64,000 nucleotides of DNA, from the NCBI GenBank assembly GCA_046049675.1, contig JBJORA010000028.1, positions 30,247-94,246 on the forward strand, written 5' to 3'. The translations under genes and the position numbers were made by a program. Positions 9,120-17,275 of the stretch are shown piece after piece. Positions within the stretch are counted from its first letter, which is position 1. The number at the start of each line of letters is the position of its first letter. Below the pieces are notes generated by a model that was given only the letters and a program-made list of their open reading frames with translations, was not told the origin of the DNA and searched no databases. The stretch is from CAIXQW01 sp046049675 (GTDB taxonomy: Bacteria > Bacteroidota > Bacteroidia > Chitinophagales > Chitinophagaceae).

Positions 9120-9610
9120 ATGAACCCGCAGCGCGGGTGAAATAACTATAACAACTACATAAGCAGCTCACCTAAACCCCTGGAGGGGGTGACACAAGTA
9201 TCCAAACTTATCTCTAAAAAGACGACAATTACTTATGCGAAAAGTTGTATCGCGCTTCTATGAAAATTTGATTACTCGAATCCTGTGTAAACTATTTGAA
9301 CGATACCACAATTCGATAAATTATCCGCATGAACCCGCAGCGCGGGTAAAAGGACTATAAAAACACTGTCGTACATAGTAACCAAACCCGCGGAGAGGGT
9401 GGCACAAGTGCCCAAACATATCTTTAATAAGACCGTAATTACATAAGTAAAAAGTTGTAGTACGCTTCTACGAAAATTTGATTTCTCGAATCCTATGTAA
9501 ACTATTTCAACGATGCCACAATGCTATAAATTACCAGCATGAACCCGCAGCGCGGGTGAAATGATAATAAAAACGATATAGTACAGCGCACCTAAACCCC
9601 CGAACGGGGT
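9120..9610. repeat. Tandem ~210-bp repeat with paired REP-like palindromes (about 2.3 copies)
   Basis: The gene-free interval 8940-9633 holds units starting at 9120, 9329 and 9539 (period 209-210 bp). Each begins ATGAACCCGCAGCGCGGGT, which contains the palindrome ACCCGC-AGC-GCGGGT at 9124, 9333 and 9543. It is followed 37-38 nt later by a second, looser GC palindrome of the type ACCCC-n-GGGGT at 9176, 9386 and 9596. The rest of the unit, with words such as CTCGAATCCT and AAAATTTGAT, is also shared between units one and two. Codon structure is absent. The same palindrome pair, with the same spacing, recurs beside the transposase gene at the right end of the window. Confidence 0.85.
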
Positions 9611-9633
9611 GATACAATTAAAACAGAAGAAAA

Positions 9634-11673
9634 CTACTCCTTCACCATCGTCAATATCGTAGCAATACCCACTAGTGGTTCATCAGTTTCGTCTAGTATT
9701 TCTACTAGCCACTTTACAATACCTTTTGGTATATCACCCTCACCTTTAGTTTCGTTGCGCATTTTTTCTTTGCATGTAAAACGCACTTGCACTTTAGTGC
9801 CGGGGTAAACAGGTTTTGTAAAACGCAATTCATCTATGCCATAGTTAAGCAACACAGGATTAATATCGTAGCTATCTACAAACAAACCTGCGGCCACACT
9901 CATAATAAAATAACCATGCGCAACTTGGTGTGTAAACATCGTGCCTTCAAAATTGGTGTCAGTTTTGTGCGCATAAAAATGATCGCCACTTAGGTCGGCA
10001 AAACGATTGATGTCCTCACTAGTAATTTCGCGTTGCGCCGTAAGCAGCTGATCGCCTACACGCAATTCGTTGAACATTTTTTTAAAAGGATGTACACCAT
10101 CTACATTACCCTTAGCACCTTGTTGGTAGATATTGGTAATGGCAGTTAGCATTGTTGGCGAACCTTGTATAGCAGTGCGTTGTAAATAATGCATCACACC
10201 ACGCTTGCCACCCATTTCTTCGCCTCCTCCGGCACGTCCAGGTCCACCATGTACCAATAATGGCATTGGACTACCGTGGCCCGTGCTTTCTTTGCTGCAG
10301 GCTTCGTTTAAAATTAAAATACGACCGTGCATGCTAGCTGCACCCAATGTATAGTCGCGCGCAGTTGCTTCATTGTTGGTTACAATACTACTAACCAAAC
10401 TGCCTTTACCCATACGACTCAATTCTATGGCTTCATCAAGTGTTTTGTATGGCATAATTGTGCTCACCGGGCCAAAGCATTCTATATCGTGTGCATCTGT
10501 TTTAGTAAATGGCGCATCGTTTAAGAAAATAAGTGGGCTCATAAAAGCGCCTTTATCTTTATCTGCACCTTGTACAGTAAAATCGGTTTCGTTACCTATA
10601 ATTATTTCTTGCGATGCTTTAAGCTTTTGCACTTGTGCTAGCACATCTGCACGCTGGCTTACACCTGCAAGCGGACCCATGCGTACACCTTCTACACTAG
10701 GATCACCAATGGTAGTGCCAGCCAAACGTTTACCTAAGGCAATTTGCACATCTTCTACTAAATTATGAGGTACAATTATTCTACGAATAGCAGTACATTT
10801 TTGCCCCGCTTTTGTAGTTACTTCTCGCACAACTTCTTTGATAAAAATATCAAACTCTGCAGTGCCAGGTACAGCATCTTCTGCAAGTACGCAACAGTTG
10901 AGGCTATCGGCTTCCATATTGAATGGTACGCTTTGCTCTATAAGACGTGGTGTTGCTTTGAGCATACGGCCAGTGTCTGCACTACCTGTAAAGGTTACAA
11001 CATCTTCGCTTTGTACATGATCTAAAATGCCTCGTACGCTACCGCAAATAAGCTGCAGGCTGCCTTCCGGTAAAATTTTACTTGCAATAATTTCTTTGAA
11101 AACTGCTTCGGTAAGATAGCTTGTTAATGCAGCAGGTTTTACAATAGCAGGTACACCAGCGAGTAAGTTCACTGCAATTTTTTCTAGCATGCCCCATACT
11201 GGAAAATTAAATGCATTGATATGAATGGCTACACCGCGTTTAGGTGTCATGATATGATGGCCAATAAAACTACCTTGACGGCTAAGTTTTGCCAACTCGC
11301 CATCTACATGGTATGGTAGATCTGGAAACTGACGACGTAAACTTGCATATGCAAATAAATTGCCGATTCCACCTTCTATATCTACCCAAGAGTCGCTGCG
11401 TGTGGCACCAGTAAAGGCGCTAATTTTATAAAACGCCTCTTTGCGCTCCATGAGGTAGAAAGCCAATTGCTTGAGCAACATACCTCTATCATAAAATGTA
11501 AGTTTGCGTAATGCAGGTCCACCAGTTGTGCGGGCATAATGCATCATGGCTGCAAAGTCAAGATCTTGATTGCCAGCGTAGTATATAGGTTCGCCAGTAA
11601 TTGCATTGTGGAGCGTCTCTTTTTCGCCGCCATTAATCCATTGGCCGAGTGCGTAATTTTGTAGCTGTTGCAT
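9634..11673 (-). CDS. paaZ: Bifunctional PaaZ: oxepin-CoA hydrolase / semialdehyde dehydrogenase
   Basis: A 679-aa fusion enzyme of phenylacetate degradation. The N-terminal ~520 residues are an aldehyde dehydrogenase domain (IHINAFNFPVWGMLEK, FTGSADTGRM, EADSLNCCVLAED, and the nucleophilic Cys in KAGQKCTAIRR). The C-terminal ~145 residues are a MaoC hot-dog hydratase (FADLSGDHFYAHKTD and FTHQVAHGYFIMS). In known systems it opens the oxepin-CoA ring and oxidises the resulting semialdehyde to 3-oxo-5,6-dehydrosuberyl-CoA. No other paa genes are in the window, so it either acts with distant genes or on another ring-opened CoA substrate. The ATG at 11673 is set by the -7 box just upstream; a longer TTG frame from 11697 would start beyond that box. 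Confidence 0.93.
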   Translation of the reverse strand: MQQLQNYALGQWINGGEKETLHNAITGEPIYYAGNQDLDFAAMMHYARTTGGPALRKLTFYDRGMLLKQLAFYLMERKEAFYKISAFTGATRSDSWVDIEGGIGNLFAYASLRRQFPDLPYHVDGELAKLSRQGSFIGHHIMTPKRGVAIHINAFNFPVWGMLEKIAVNLLAGVPAIVKPAALTSYLTEAVFKEIIASKILPEGSLQLICGSVRGILDHVQSEDVVTFTGSADTGRMLKATPRLIEQSVPFNMEADSLNCCVLAEDAVPGTAEFDIFIKEVVREVTTKAGQKCTAIRRIIVPHNLVEDVQIALGKRLAGTTIGDPSVEGVRMGPLAGVSQRADVLAQVQKLKASQEIIIGNETDFTVQGADKDKGAFMSPLIFLNDAPFTKTDAHDIECFGPVSTIMPYKTLDEAIELSRMGKGSLVSSIVTNNEATARDYTLGAASMHGRILILNEACSKESTGHGSPMPLLVHGGPGRAGGGEEMGGKRGVMHYLQRTAIQGSPTMLTAITNIYQQGAKGNVDGVHPFKKMFNELRVGDQLLTAQREITSEDINRFADLSGDHFYAHKTDTNFEGTMFTHQVAHGYFIMSVAAGLFVDSYDINPVLLNYGIDELRFTKPVYPGTKVQVRFTCKEKMRNETKGEGDIPKGIVKWLVEILDETDEPLVGIATILTMVKE

Positions 11674-11678
11674 TAAGG

Positions 11679-11686
11679 CAAATATA
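11679..11686 (-). promoter_or_regulatory. -7 box TATATTTG of paaZ
   Basis: A perfect TAnnTTTG on the minus strand ending 5 nt before the paaZ ATG. The transcript is probably leaderless. Confidence 0.65.
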
Positions 11687-11730
11687 AGCGCTTGCACTTA
11701 GAAGATTGATACAAAAAACATATCAGCCTT

Positions 11731-11990
11731 TTGAAGTGTTTATGGCGCAAAGTTGCAGCAGGGAAGCTGCAGAGGACTGCCAAGAAATCTGGGATAGAAA
11801 CTACATTTCCTTTGTTTCCTTCGCTCTCTTTGTGGGATAAAGAAATATCTTCTTTTGCGTCCTCTGCGAAAAACTTTGCGCGCTCCGCGGTTAGGCACAC
11901 GCACACTCAAACTCACACACAAACCCTATTCACGCCCTATTCACGCGCCCTATTCAACCACTAAGGCACTAAGGATCACCAAGAATTTTT
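11731..11990. repeat. Dispersed intergenic repeat module
   Basis: The 458-nt gap between paaZ and the aminotransferase gene carries no convincing gene. It holds GCGTCCTCTGCG, AACTTTGCGCGCTCCGCGGTTA, an ACACTCAAACTCACACAC block, three CCCTATTCA words and CCACTAAGGCACTAAGGATC. The reverse complement of the same series of words occurs at 19.76-19.98 kb. Short frames here on both strands are by-products of the repeat. Confidence 0.65.
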
Positions 11991-11997
11991 AGTATAC

Positions 11998-12013
11998 TGT
12001 ACTTGCAAGTACA
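11998..12013. promoter_or_regulatory. 16-bp perfect palindrome TGTACTTG/CAAGTACA
   Basis: A perfect inverted repeat without spacer, about 118 nt upstream of the aminotransferase ATG. It has the size and symmetry of a dimeric repressor site; no second copy was noticed. Function unproven. Confidence 0.4.
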
Positions 12014-12131
12014 CTAGCACCTCTAGCCAATGCACGCTTAATAAAAATCTTTGCTATTTATCAAGTGGATAAATACTTCTGCTTAACTTTACCACAAAAT
12101 CAATCCCTTCAATTGTAAATTGCCATCACTT

Positions 12132-13379
12132 ATGAGTTCACGTCGTAATTTTTTGTTGCAAAGTGCAGCCGCAGTTGCTGCCGTAGCATTACCTAAATGG
12201 AGCGCCGCAACAAGACAACCCGATAACTATGACCTACAGTTATCCAATGCTAAATCCATTATGGGTTTAGATAGCAATATTGTTTATCTCAACAACGGCA
12301 CGATGGGCCCAAGCCCAAAGCCTGTAGTAGATGCCATGCTAGATGGCCTGCAAGATGTAACCCAACGTGGTTTATACGGCAGGCGTAAGCAAGAAGCTAT
12401 AGATAGTTTAGCAGCTTACTTTGGTGTAGCAGCAGATACCATTGGTATTACACATAGCACTACCGAAGGCATCAACATGATGGCGCAAGGTTTAAAGCTA
12501 AAAGCTGGCGACGAAGTAATTATTACCGACCAAGAGCATGTTGGCAATGCCGCACCTTGGTTGTACAGAGCACAACAAAGCAAATTGGTAATTCGCAGTT
12601 TTAGTTTGGGCAATACTGCAGAACAAACCTTAGCAGCGATTAAAAAATTGATTACTGCAAAAACCAAAGTAATTGCGGTGCCACATATTACTTGCACCAA
12701 TGGACAAGTATTACCGATTAAAGCTATTTGTGCATTAGCTAAAGCAAAAAACATTACCACTTGCATAGATGGGGCACATACTGCGGGTATGTTAGATGTA
12801 AACCTCGCCGACTTGGGTTGCGACTTTTATGCGGGCTGCTGCCACAAGTGGTTATTGGCGGCACAAGGCACAGGTTATTTTTATGCAAGGCCAGGCAGCG
12901 TTGGAAAAATTAAGCAAGTATTTTTAGGCGCAGAAGGCATTAAAGAATTTGAAACCAGTAAAGGCACAGGCACCTTAACTATGCGCGAAGTAACTGGCCA
13001 CAACTTTATGTTGGGTACACAAAGCGGCGCTTTGTTGAGCAGCGTTACTGCCGCCACACAATTATTTCAAAACTATGGCAAGGCCAATGTAGAGCAATAT
13101 GTAAAAGGCTTAACCCAATACTTTTACGAAGGTCTCAAAGCCATTGGCAATGATATACAAATACTAACACCAGAAGAAAAGCAAAGCCGCGCTGCTATTA
13201 CAAGCTTTAGGTTTAAGAAAGCCGACACAAAAAAGCTTTGGACAGAATTGCAAAACGATGGCATAATAACGCGCTATGTACCCGAGAGCAACCTGAATGC
13301 AATACGTGTAAGTACACATATCTATAATACCGAACAGCAGCTCAATGATTTGTTGAAGAGGATTAGGGCGTTTAAGTAG
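12132..13379 (+). CDS. Tat-exported class V aminotransferase (PLP-dependent)
   Basis: A 415-aa protein beginning SSRRNFLLQSAAAVAAVALPKWSAA, a twin-arginine signal peptide, so the enzyme is probably exported folded to the periplasm. The rest is an aminotransferase class V / isopenicillin-N epimerase-like fold: YLNNGTMGPSP, ITHSTTEGIN, the DQEHVGN region, CIDGAHTAGM, and the PLP lysine in GCCHKWLLA. Substrate unknown; cysteine desulfurase, epimerase and lyase activities all occur in this fold. ATG 12132 is preferred to the TTG at 12120 because it gives a compact Tat signal. A possible variant box TAACTTTA lies at 12084-12091. Confidence 0.88.
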   Translation: MSSRRNFLLQSAAAVAAVALPKWSAATRQPDNYDLQLSNAKSIMGLDSNIVYLNNGTMGPSPKPVVDAMLDGLQDVTQRGLYGRRKQEAIDSLAAYFGVAADTIGITHSTTEGINMMAQGLKLKAGDEVIITDQEHVGNAAPWLYRAQQSKLVIRSFSLGNTAEQTLAAIKKLITAKTKVIAVPHITCTNGQVLPIKAICALAKAKNITTCIDGAHTAGMLDVNLADLGCDFYAGCCHKWLLAAQGTGYFYARPGSVGKIKQVFLGAEGIKEFETSKGTGTLTMREVTGHNFMLGTQSGALLSSVTAATQLFQNYGKANVEQYVKGLTQYFYEGLKAIGNDIQILTPEEKQSRAAITSFRFKKADTKKLWTELQNDGIITRYVPESNLNAIRVSTHIYNTEQQLNDLLKRIRAFK

Positions 13380-13446
13380 GAACAGCTATTTGTATTTGGG
13401 TACTTGCAATACTTTACTAGAATGAATAGGACAATCAACTAACCAA

Positions 13447-13454
13447 TACCTTTG
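13447..13454 (+). promoter_or_regulatory. -7 box TACCTTTG of the T9SS cargo gene at 13460
   Basis: A perfect TAnnTTTG ending 5 nt before the ATG; leaderless arrangement. Confidence 0.6.
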
Positions 13455-13459
13455 CCATA

Positions 13460-15190
13460 ATGATACGCATAATATCACACTATATTTTATATGTATCCTG
13501 CGCATTGCTATTACACTTGGGCACGTTGCCAGCACATGCTCAACCCAATATTACAGATAGTATTCACTTGAATTGTAAGTTGGGTATTACAAATTATGAC
13601 TATACGGATACCAACTTGCGTTTTTTTATTGCATATATCACACCAGAGGGTAATATGTATGTGCCAGCTGGGCGCAATAAAGGCACTTCGCAATTGCCGG
13701 ATTATGATGCTGTAATAACTAAGTACGGTAAATTTCTTGACACAACAATAAGATGGCAAAAAACTTTTGGTGGCAGCAAGGATGACTATATTGTAAAATC
13801 TTTAGAACTTCACAACGGTAATTTACTTTTGGTAATACAAACAGCAAGTACCGATGGTGACCTTACTGGTATAGCACCTGGCTATGGCCAGCAGCAATGG
13901 GTGGTAATACTTGATAGTGCTACAGGCAATATTTTGCAGCAAGATGTATTGGCTGGGCCAAACGGGGCAAGCACAAGCACTATTTTTGAAAGTAGTACAG
14001 GATCCATTTACGTGTTAGGAGAAACCAATAGTGCAACAGGTAGCTTTACACATGCAGCTGGAAACACGCCTGATGCATTTTTAGTTAAGTATAATGCTAA
14101 TTTGCAAAAGCAATGGACTATTTTTAGTGAAGAAAGGTCTATTGATGGTTTGAAAGGCCTCATTGAAGGGATTACGCCTGGTACATTACTAATAACGGGC
14201 ACTATTGAAACAGATACTTTTTCTCAGTTTCCTCAACAGCCTGTGGTGTGCCCAAAGCATTGGTTGATTGACACTAATGGTAACACAATTTGGTCGCGTT
14301 ACCATTATGCACAAAGTGGTTTATTTAGTGGCGGTGTATATAGCTTTGTTAATCCAAGTGGTACTGGCTATTTAAGCGTAGGTGTTAGTGGCTATATAGG
14401 CCCGCCGCAAACCTACCGTAATTCTACTGATTCGTTGCAGTCTCCTGTACCTGAGTATGCCAATAATATTATGCTAATGAAGTTGGATGCGAGTGGCAGC
14501 TTATTAGATTGCAAAAGTTATGGAGCAGATTGGCATCCTGACCCTACTCGTCAGAGTTTTTTTCCTCCTGGTGTTGTAAACAAATTACAAGCTTGCATTT
14601 ACCAAGGCGATTTGTGGTTTGCGTATAGCCAACATGCTCATTTTGGCGACATGGGTACAGTAGACACTACGGGTGCACCTGCTGGCACAACAGTTTTTAT
14701 TGGCAAAGCAGACACAAATTTGGTACTCCGCGCTCGCACTAAAATAGATACAAAAGGTTTTGACGATTGTAGTATGCTAATACCTACGCCAACTGAATTA
14801 TGGCTAAAAGGATCTACAAGGAAGTATACATTGCCCGAAGGTACACCTTTAGCGATGTCGTGTTTGGCAGATTCTGCAGAGGGTGGTTGGTGGTACAGTT
14901 TAACCAATTTTCCTTTAGCGCTTAGCAATGCAAGCACTGCTAATAGTACTTTGATAGTATATCCAAACCCTGTAAGTGGCAATTGCAAAGTACTTGTGCC
15001 TGCCACGCTACAAGGCAGCAAGGCAATGCTAAAGATCTATAGCAGCGAGAGCAAACTACTTGAGACAATACCTATTTCTGCTGGCAGTAAAGAGTGCACT
15101 ATTGCAAGTGCAAACTATACCGCAGGTGTGTATTATTTGCAACTTGTAAGTGGTCGCAAAAAGTATATAGGCAGAGTAGTTGTGCAGTAA
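13460..15190 (+). CDS. Secreted T9SS type A cargo protein, function unknown
   Basis: A 576-aa protein with a signal peptide ending AHA/Q (residues 1-27). Its central region has propeller-like segments (WQKTFGGSKDDYIVKSLELHNGNLLLV and later FLVKYNANLQKQWTIFS), each describing a strand-turn with GG-DD. The last ~85 residues are a Por secretion C-terminal sorting domain (STLIVYPNPVSG, MLKIYSSESKLLE, YTAGVYYLQLVSGRKKYIGRVVV). It therefore probably ends up on the surface or outside the cell. The central part resembles proteins with SBBP-like or delayed-beta-propeller repeats, but I do not recognise a specific family. Confidence 0.85.
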   Translation: MIRIISHYILYVSCALLLHLGTLPAHAQPNITDSIHLNCKLGITNYDYTDTNLRFFIAYITPEGNMYVPAGRNKGTSQLPDYDAVITKYGKFLDTTIRWQKTFGGSKDDYIVKSLELHNGNLLLVIQTASTDGDLTGIAPGYGQQQWVVILDSATGNILQQDVLAGPNGASTSTIFESSTGSIYVLGETNSATGSFTHAAGNTPDAFLVKYNANLQKQWTIFSEERSIDGLKGLIEGITPGTLLITGTIETDTFSQFPQQPVVCPKHWLIDTNGNTIWSRYHYAQSGLFSGGVYSFVNPSGTGYLSVGVSGYIGPPQTYRNSTDSLQSPVPEYANNIMLMKLDASGSLLDCKSYGADWHPDPTRQSFFPPGVVNKLQACIYQGDLWFAYSQHAHFGDMGTVDTTGAPAGTTVFIGKADTNLVLRARTKIDTKGFDDCSMLIPTPTELWLKGSTRKYTLPEGTPLAMSCLADSAEGGWWYSLTNFPLALSNASTANSTLIVYPNPVSGNCKVLVPATLQGSKAMLKIYSSESKLLETIPISAGSKECTIASANYTAGVYYLQLVSGRKKYIGRVVVQ

Positions 15191-15200
15191 GCTAACTCGT

Positions 15201-15323
15201 TTCGTAAGGTCTTTGACCTTACGAAAGTGTAATGTGGCTTTTAGCCACAAAATACAAAAGTTTGTATTACTATGGACAAAGTCCAAATGACGCTTACTTA
15301 AGGTTACAAACGAAATTAGCTGG
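15201..15323. repeat. Left copy of a ~122-bp hairpin-array direct repeat
   Basis: Contains four consecutive perfect hairpins: an 11-bp stem with TTT loop (15201-15225, arm TTCGTAAGGTC), a 7-bp stem with TTT loop (15233-15249, arm TGTGGCT), an 8-bp stem with a 2-nt loop (15251-15268, arm AATACAAA), and a 5-bp stem with AAA loop (15273-15285, arm TGGAC). The tail CGCTTACTTAAGGTTACAAA is shared with the right copy at 16482. It begins just after the T9SS cargo stop codon and ends 3 nt from the HNH stop codon. Confidence 0.9.
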
Positions 15324-15326
15324 ATA

Positions 15327-16388
15327 CTACTTTCTTCGCAGATCTGTGTCATCACTATTGCTTTTACCTACGTTGCATGTTTCACAAAGTGTCTGATAAT
15401 TGTCCATTTCATTTTTGCCTCCCTTCGAACGAGGAATAATATGGTCAATATGCAAAATAATATTATCATCTGCACTCCTTCCACAAGATACACATTGCCA
15501 ATGATCTCTCTTAAATACTTGCCATCTAATTCCTGCTTGCACCTTGATCTTGTTTGCAGCTATTGCCTTTACGGTTTCTAGATCTGTAAGTTCATTTTGT
15601 TTAGAAGGCTTGTCGTTTTGTGAGAAATACTTCAAATAGTAATTTGCGAGATTTTTTTCTAACTTGTCAATATCGTTTCCAATGTTTGGTTCAACACCTA
15701 GTGATAAATTAAGAAAAGCATTGAGAATAGGAAACAGCATTACATTTGAATAGATTATTTCATTTATTTGTTCATAGGCTATTGGAAATTCATAGGGTCT
15801 TGAACAAAATAATACTTCGTAATGCTTATGCTCAAATTTAGCTTTAAGGTTGTTGTGTATTGAAATTATGTTTTCAAATTCTCTATGAAATTTCACATTA
15901 GCCCTATTGGTAAGCGACAAAATATTCATCAATTCTTTGTCTATATAGTCATAAAATTTTCTGTGTGTTTCCACAGAAAAATTCTTTACATAGCCGTAAA
16001 ATAGAAAATTATTTAACCCTAATTCACATAATTCCATCCCTAAAATTGTAGCTGTGATTTGTGCTTCACTATTGTCAGAGCGTTTTAATCCTTTCCATTT
16101 ATTCTTAGTTCTCTGGCCATACAGCCAAATTGCGGCCCGTTTATAGTCATACTTAACAGGTTTGGTTCTCTGCCCTTTTGAAGTTCTAAACTGTGGAGAT
16201 TTTCCTACAGTGCAATTTTGAAAAAAATCAAAATCGTACATTTCTGAAATTCGTGAAATCACTTCATTATTTATGATTTCAAGCTTGGGCAAAATTGAAT
16301 ATCGAATAGCGTCTGCTTTCAGTTGTAAATCATCAATTAAAAATAAATTTTTATCGTCATTGTCAAATATTATGTCTTCAATTTTCAT
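15327..16388 (-). CDS. HNH endonuclease-domain protein with unrecognised N-terminal domain
   Basis: A 353-aa protein. The C-terminal ~65 residues are a classical HNH nuclease: RWQVFKRDHWQCVSCG, then LHIDHIIPRSKGG, then NYQTLCETCNVGKSN, with two CxxC knuckles for structural zinc. The N-terminal ~280 residues are mostly helical, rich in Asn and Ile, without a signal peptide, and not a family I recognise. The base composition looks more AT-rich than that of its neighbours. The gene is bracketed by two direct repeats of hairpins (15201-15323 and 16482-16603), and no -7 box is seen near its ATG. This suggests a mobile or recently acquired cassette. It could be a homing-type, restriction-like or defence nuclease; the sequence does not decide. 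Confidence 0.85.
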   Translation of the reverse strand: MKIEDIIFDNDDKNLFLIDDLQLKADAIRYSILPKLEIINNEVISRISEMYDFDFFQNCTVGKSPQFRTSKGQRTKPVKYDYKRAAIWLYGQRTKNKWKGLKRSDNSEAQITATILGMELCELGLNNFLFYGYVKNFSVETHRKFYDYIDKELMNILSLTNRANVKFHREFENIISIHNNLKAKFEHKHYEVLFCSRPYEFPIAYEQINEIIYSNVMLFPILNAFLNLSLGVEPNIGNDIDKLEKNLANYYLKYFSQNDKPSKQNELTDLETVKAIAANKIKVQAGIRWQVFKRDHWQCVSCGRSADDNIILHIDHIIPRSKGGKNEMDNYQTLCETCNVGKSNSDDTDLRRK

Positions 16389-16481
16389 TGTCGAGCTTTG
16401 CCAATTGGCTCATTAGATTAGCAATAATAGATTTATGCCCACATTTTACCAAATTTATCAACTTTGCTTTCTAAGGCTTGC

Positions 16482-16603
16482 TTCGTAAGGTCTGTGACCT
16501 TACAAAGTGTATTGTGGCTTTTAGCCACCCAATACAAAAGCTTATAATAAGGTTGACAAAGTCCAAATGACGCTTACTTAAGGTTACAAACCTTAAGTAG
16601 CTG
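16482..16603. repeat. Right copy of the ~122-bp hairpin-array direct repeat
   Basis: Same orientation and order as the left copy at 15201. The hairpins are GTAAGGTC-TGT-GACCTTAC, GTGGCT-TTT-AGCCAC, an imperfect AATACAAAAG segment, a GAC-AAA-GTC, and here an additional perfect 10-bp hairpin at 16576-16598 (arms ACTTAAGGTT and AACCTTAAGT, ACA loop). That last hairpin has lost its right arm in the left copy. The 93-nt stretch 16389-16481 between the HNH start and this repeat shows nothing further. Confidence 0.9.
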
Positions 16604-16632
16604 GGTAATTGCTTGTTTCAATATTGTAGTAG

Positions 16633-17130
16633 CTACGGCTTTACAAACACCTCTTTCACTTTCTCCAAGATACTCACCACAGCAGGGCAAACCAAAGTAT
16701 TGCGATAGGTAAGTTCTGTAATTTGTATAAAATTTTTTCTATCGGTATGTGGGTACTCGCGGCAAGCAGTGGGGCGGCTATCGTAAATGCCGCAATAGTT
16801 GTCGCTGTCTAAAAATGTGCAAGGGCTACTTTGCAAAACATAATCGCCGTCTTCGTCAATTCGTAAATATTGTCGCTCAAAATCTACCGCTTTCATGCGC
16901 AGTGCTTTGGCGGCACGCTCTATGTCTTTGCTATAAAAAATGGGAGAGGTGGTTTTGCAACAATTGGCGCAGTCTAAACAATCTATCTGCTCAAAAGCTT
17001 CATTATGAGCAGCTTGCATGGTAAGGTCCAGTTTGGCGGGCTTCTTTGTTTTTAGCCACTTCAGGTACTTATTATTTTCGTCTTTTATGGCTACACCATG
17101 CTGTATTAGGCTTTCTAGGCGCTCCGTCAT
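16633..17130 (-). CDS. YkgJ-family cysteine-cluster (putative zinc/iron-chelating) protein
   Basis: A 165-aa cytoplasmic protein with the YkgJ cysteine cluster CLDCANCC near residue 50. Downstream come PCTFLDSDNYCGIYDSRPTACREYP and a final Cys in NTLVCPAVV. These cysteines are the expected metal ligands of the family (formerly UPF0153). The biochemical role is not established; iron or zinc chelation is a family-level prediction. Length is normal. A -7 box ends 4 nt upstream of the ATG. Confidence 0.88.
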   Translation of the reverse strand: MTERLESLIQHGVAIKDENNKYLKWLKTKKPAKLDLTMQAAHNEAFEQIDCLDCANCCKTTSPIFYSKDIERAAKALRMKAVDFERQYLRIDEDGDYVLQSSPCTFLDSDNYCGIYDSRPTACREYPHTDRKNFIQITELTYRNTLVCPAVVSILEKVKEVFVKP

Positions 17131-17134
17131 AACA

Positions 17135-17142
17135 CAAATATA
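17135..17142 (-). promoter_or_regulatory. -7 box TATATTTG of the YkgJ-family gene
   Basis: A perfect TAnnTTTG on the minus strand, 4 nt before the ATG; leaderless arrangement. Confidence 0.65.
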
Positions 17143-17205
17143 ATACTATAAAGCCCTTGCTATGGGCTATTGTGGCTGCTGGCGGCAAATTTTTAGGGTC
17201 TAGGC

Positions 17206-17236
17206 TTTTGCATAGTGCACATTTGTTGTACCTTTC
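17206..17236 (+). promoter_or_regulatory. Promoter TTTTG-N18-TACCTTTC of the OmpA-family gene
   Basis: A -33 like TTTTG (17206-17210) and a -7 like TACCTTTC (17229-17236, last base differs from consensus) with 18 nt between them. The leader would be about 30-35 nt before the ATG at 17276, unlike the leaderless genes nearby. Confidence 0.5.
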
Positions 17237-17275
17237 GCTGCCTACAAAGAAAAAATTAAAGCACTTATAAATTAA

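Noticed and set aside
9250..9290. tRNA T-arm-like words (CTCGAATCCT) in the 210-bp repeat
   Set aside because: There is no acceptor, D or anticodon stem around them, and the words recur only because the whole unit is repeated.
9120..9610. 210-bp periodic repeat as a CRISPR or coding repeat
   Set aside because: The period is far too long for CRISPR, and stops occur in all frames.
11673..11964. Short frames in both directions in the paaZ upstream region
   Set aside because: They coincide with the dispersed noncoding repeat; similar frames appear in its other copy at 19.6-19.9 kb.
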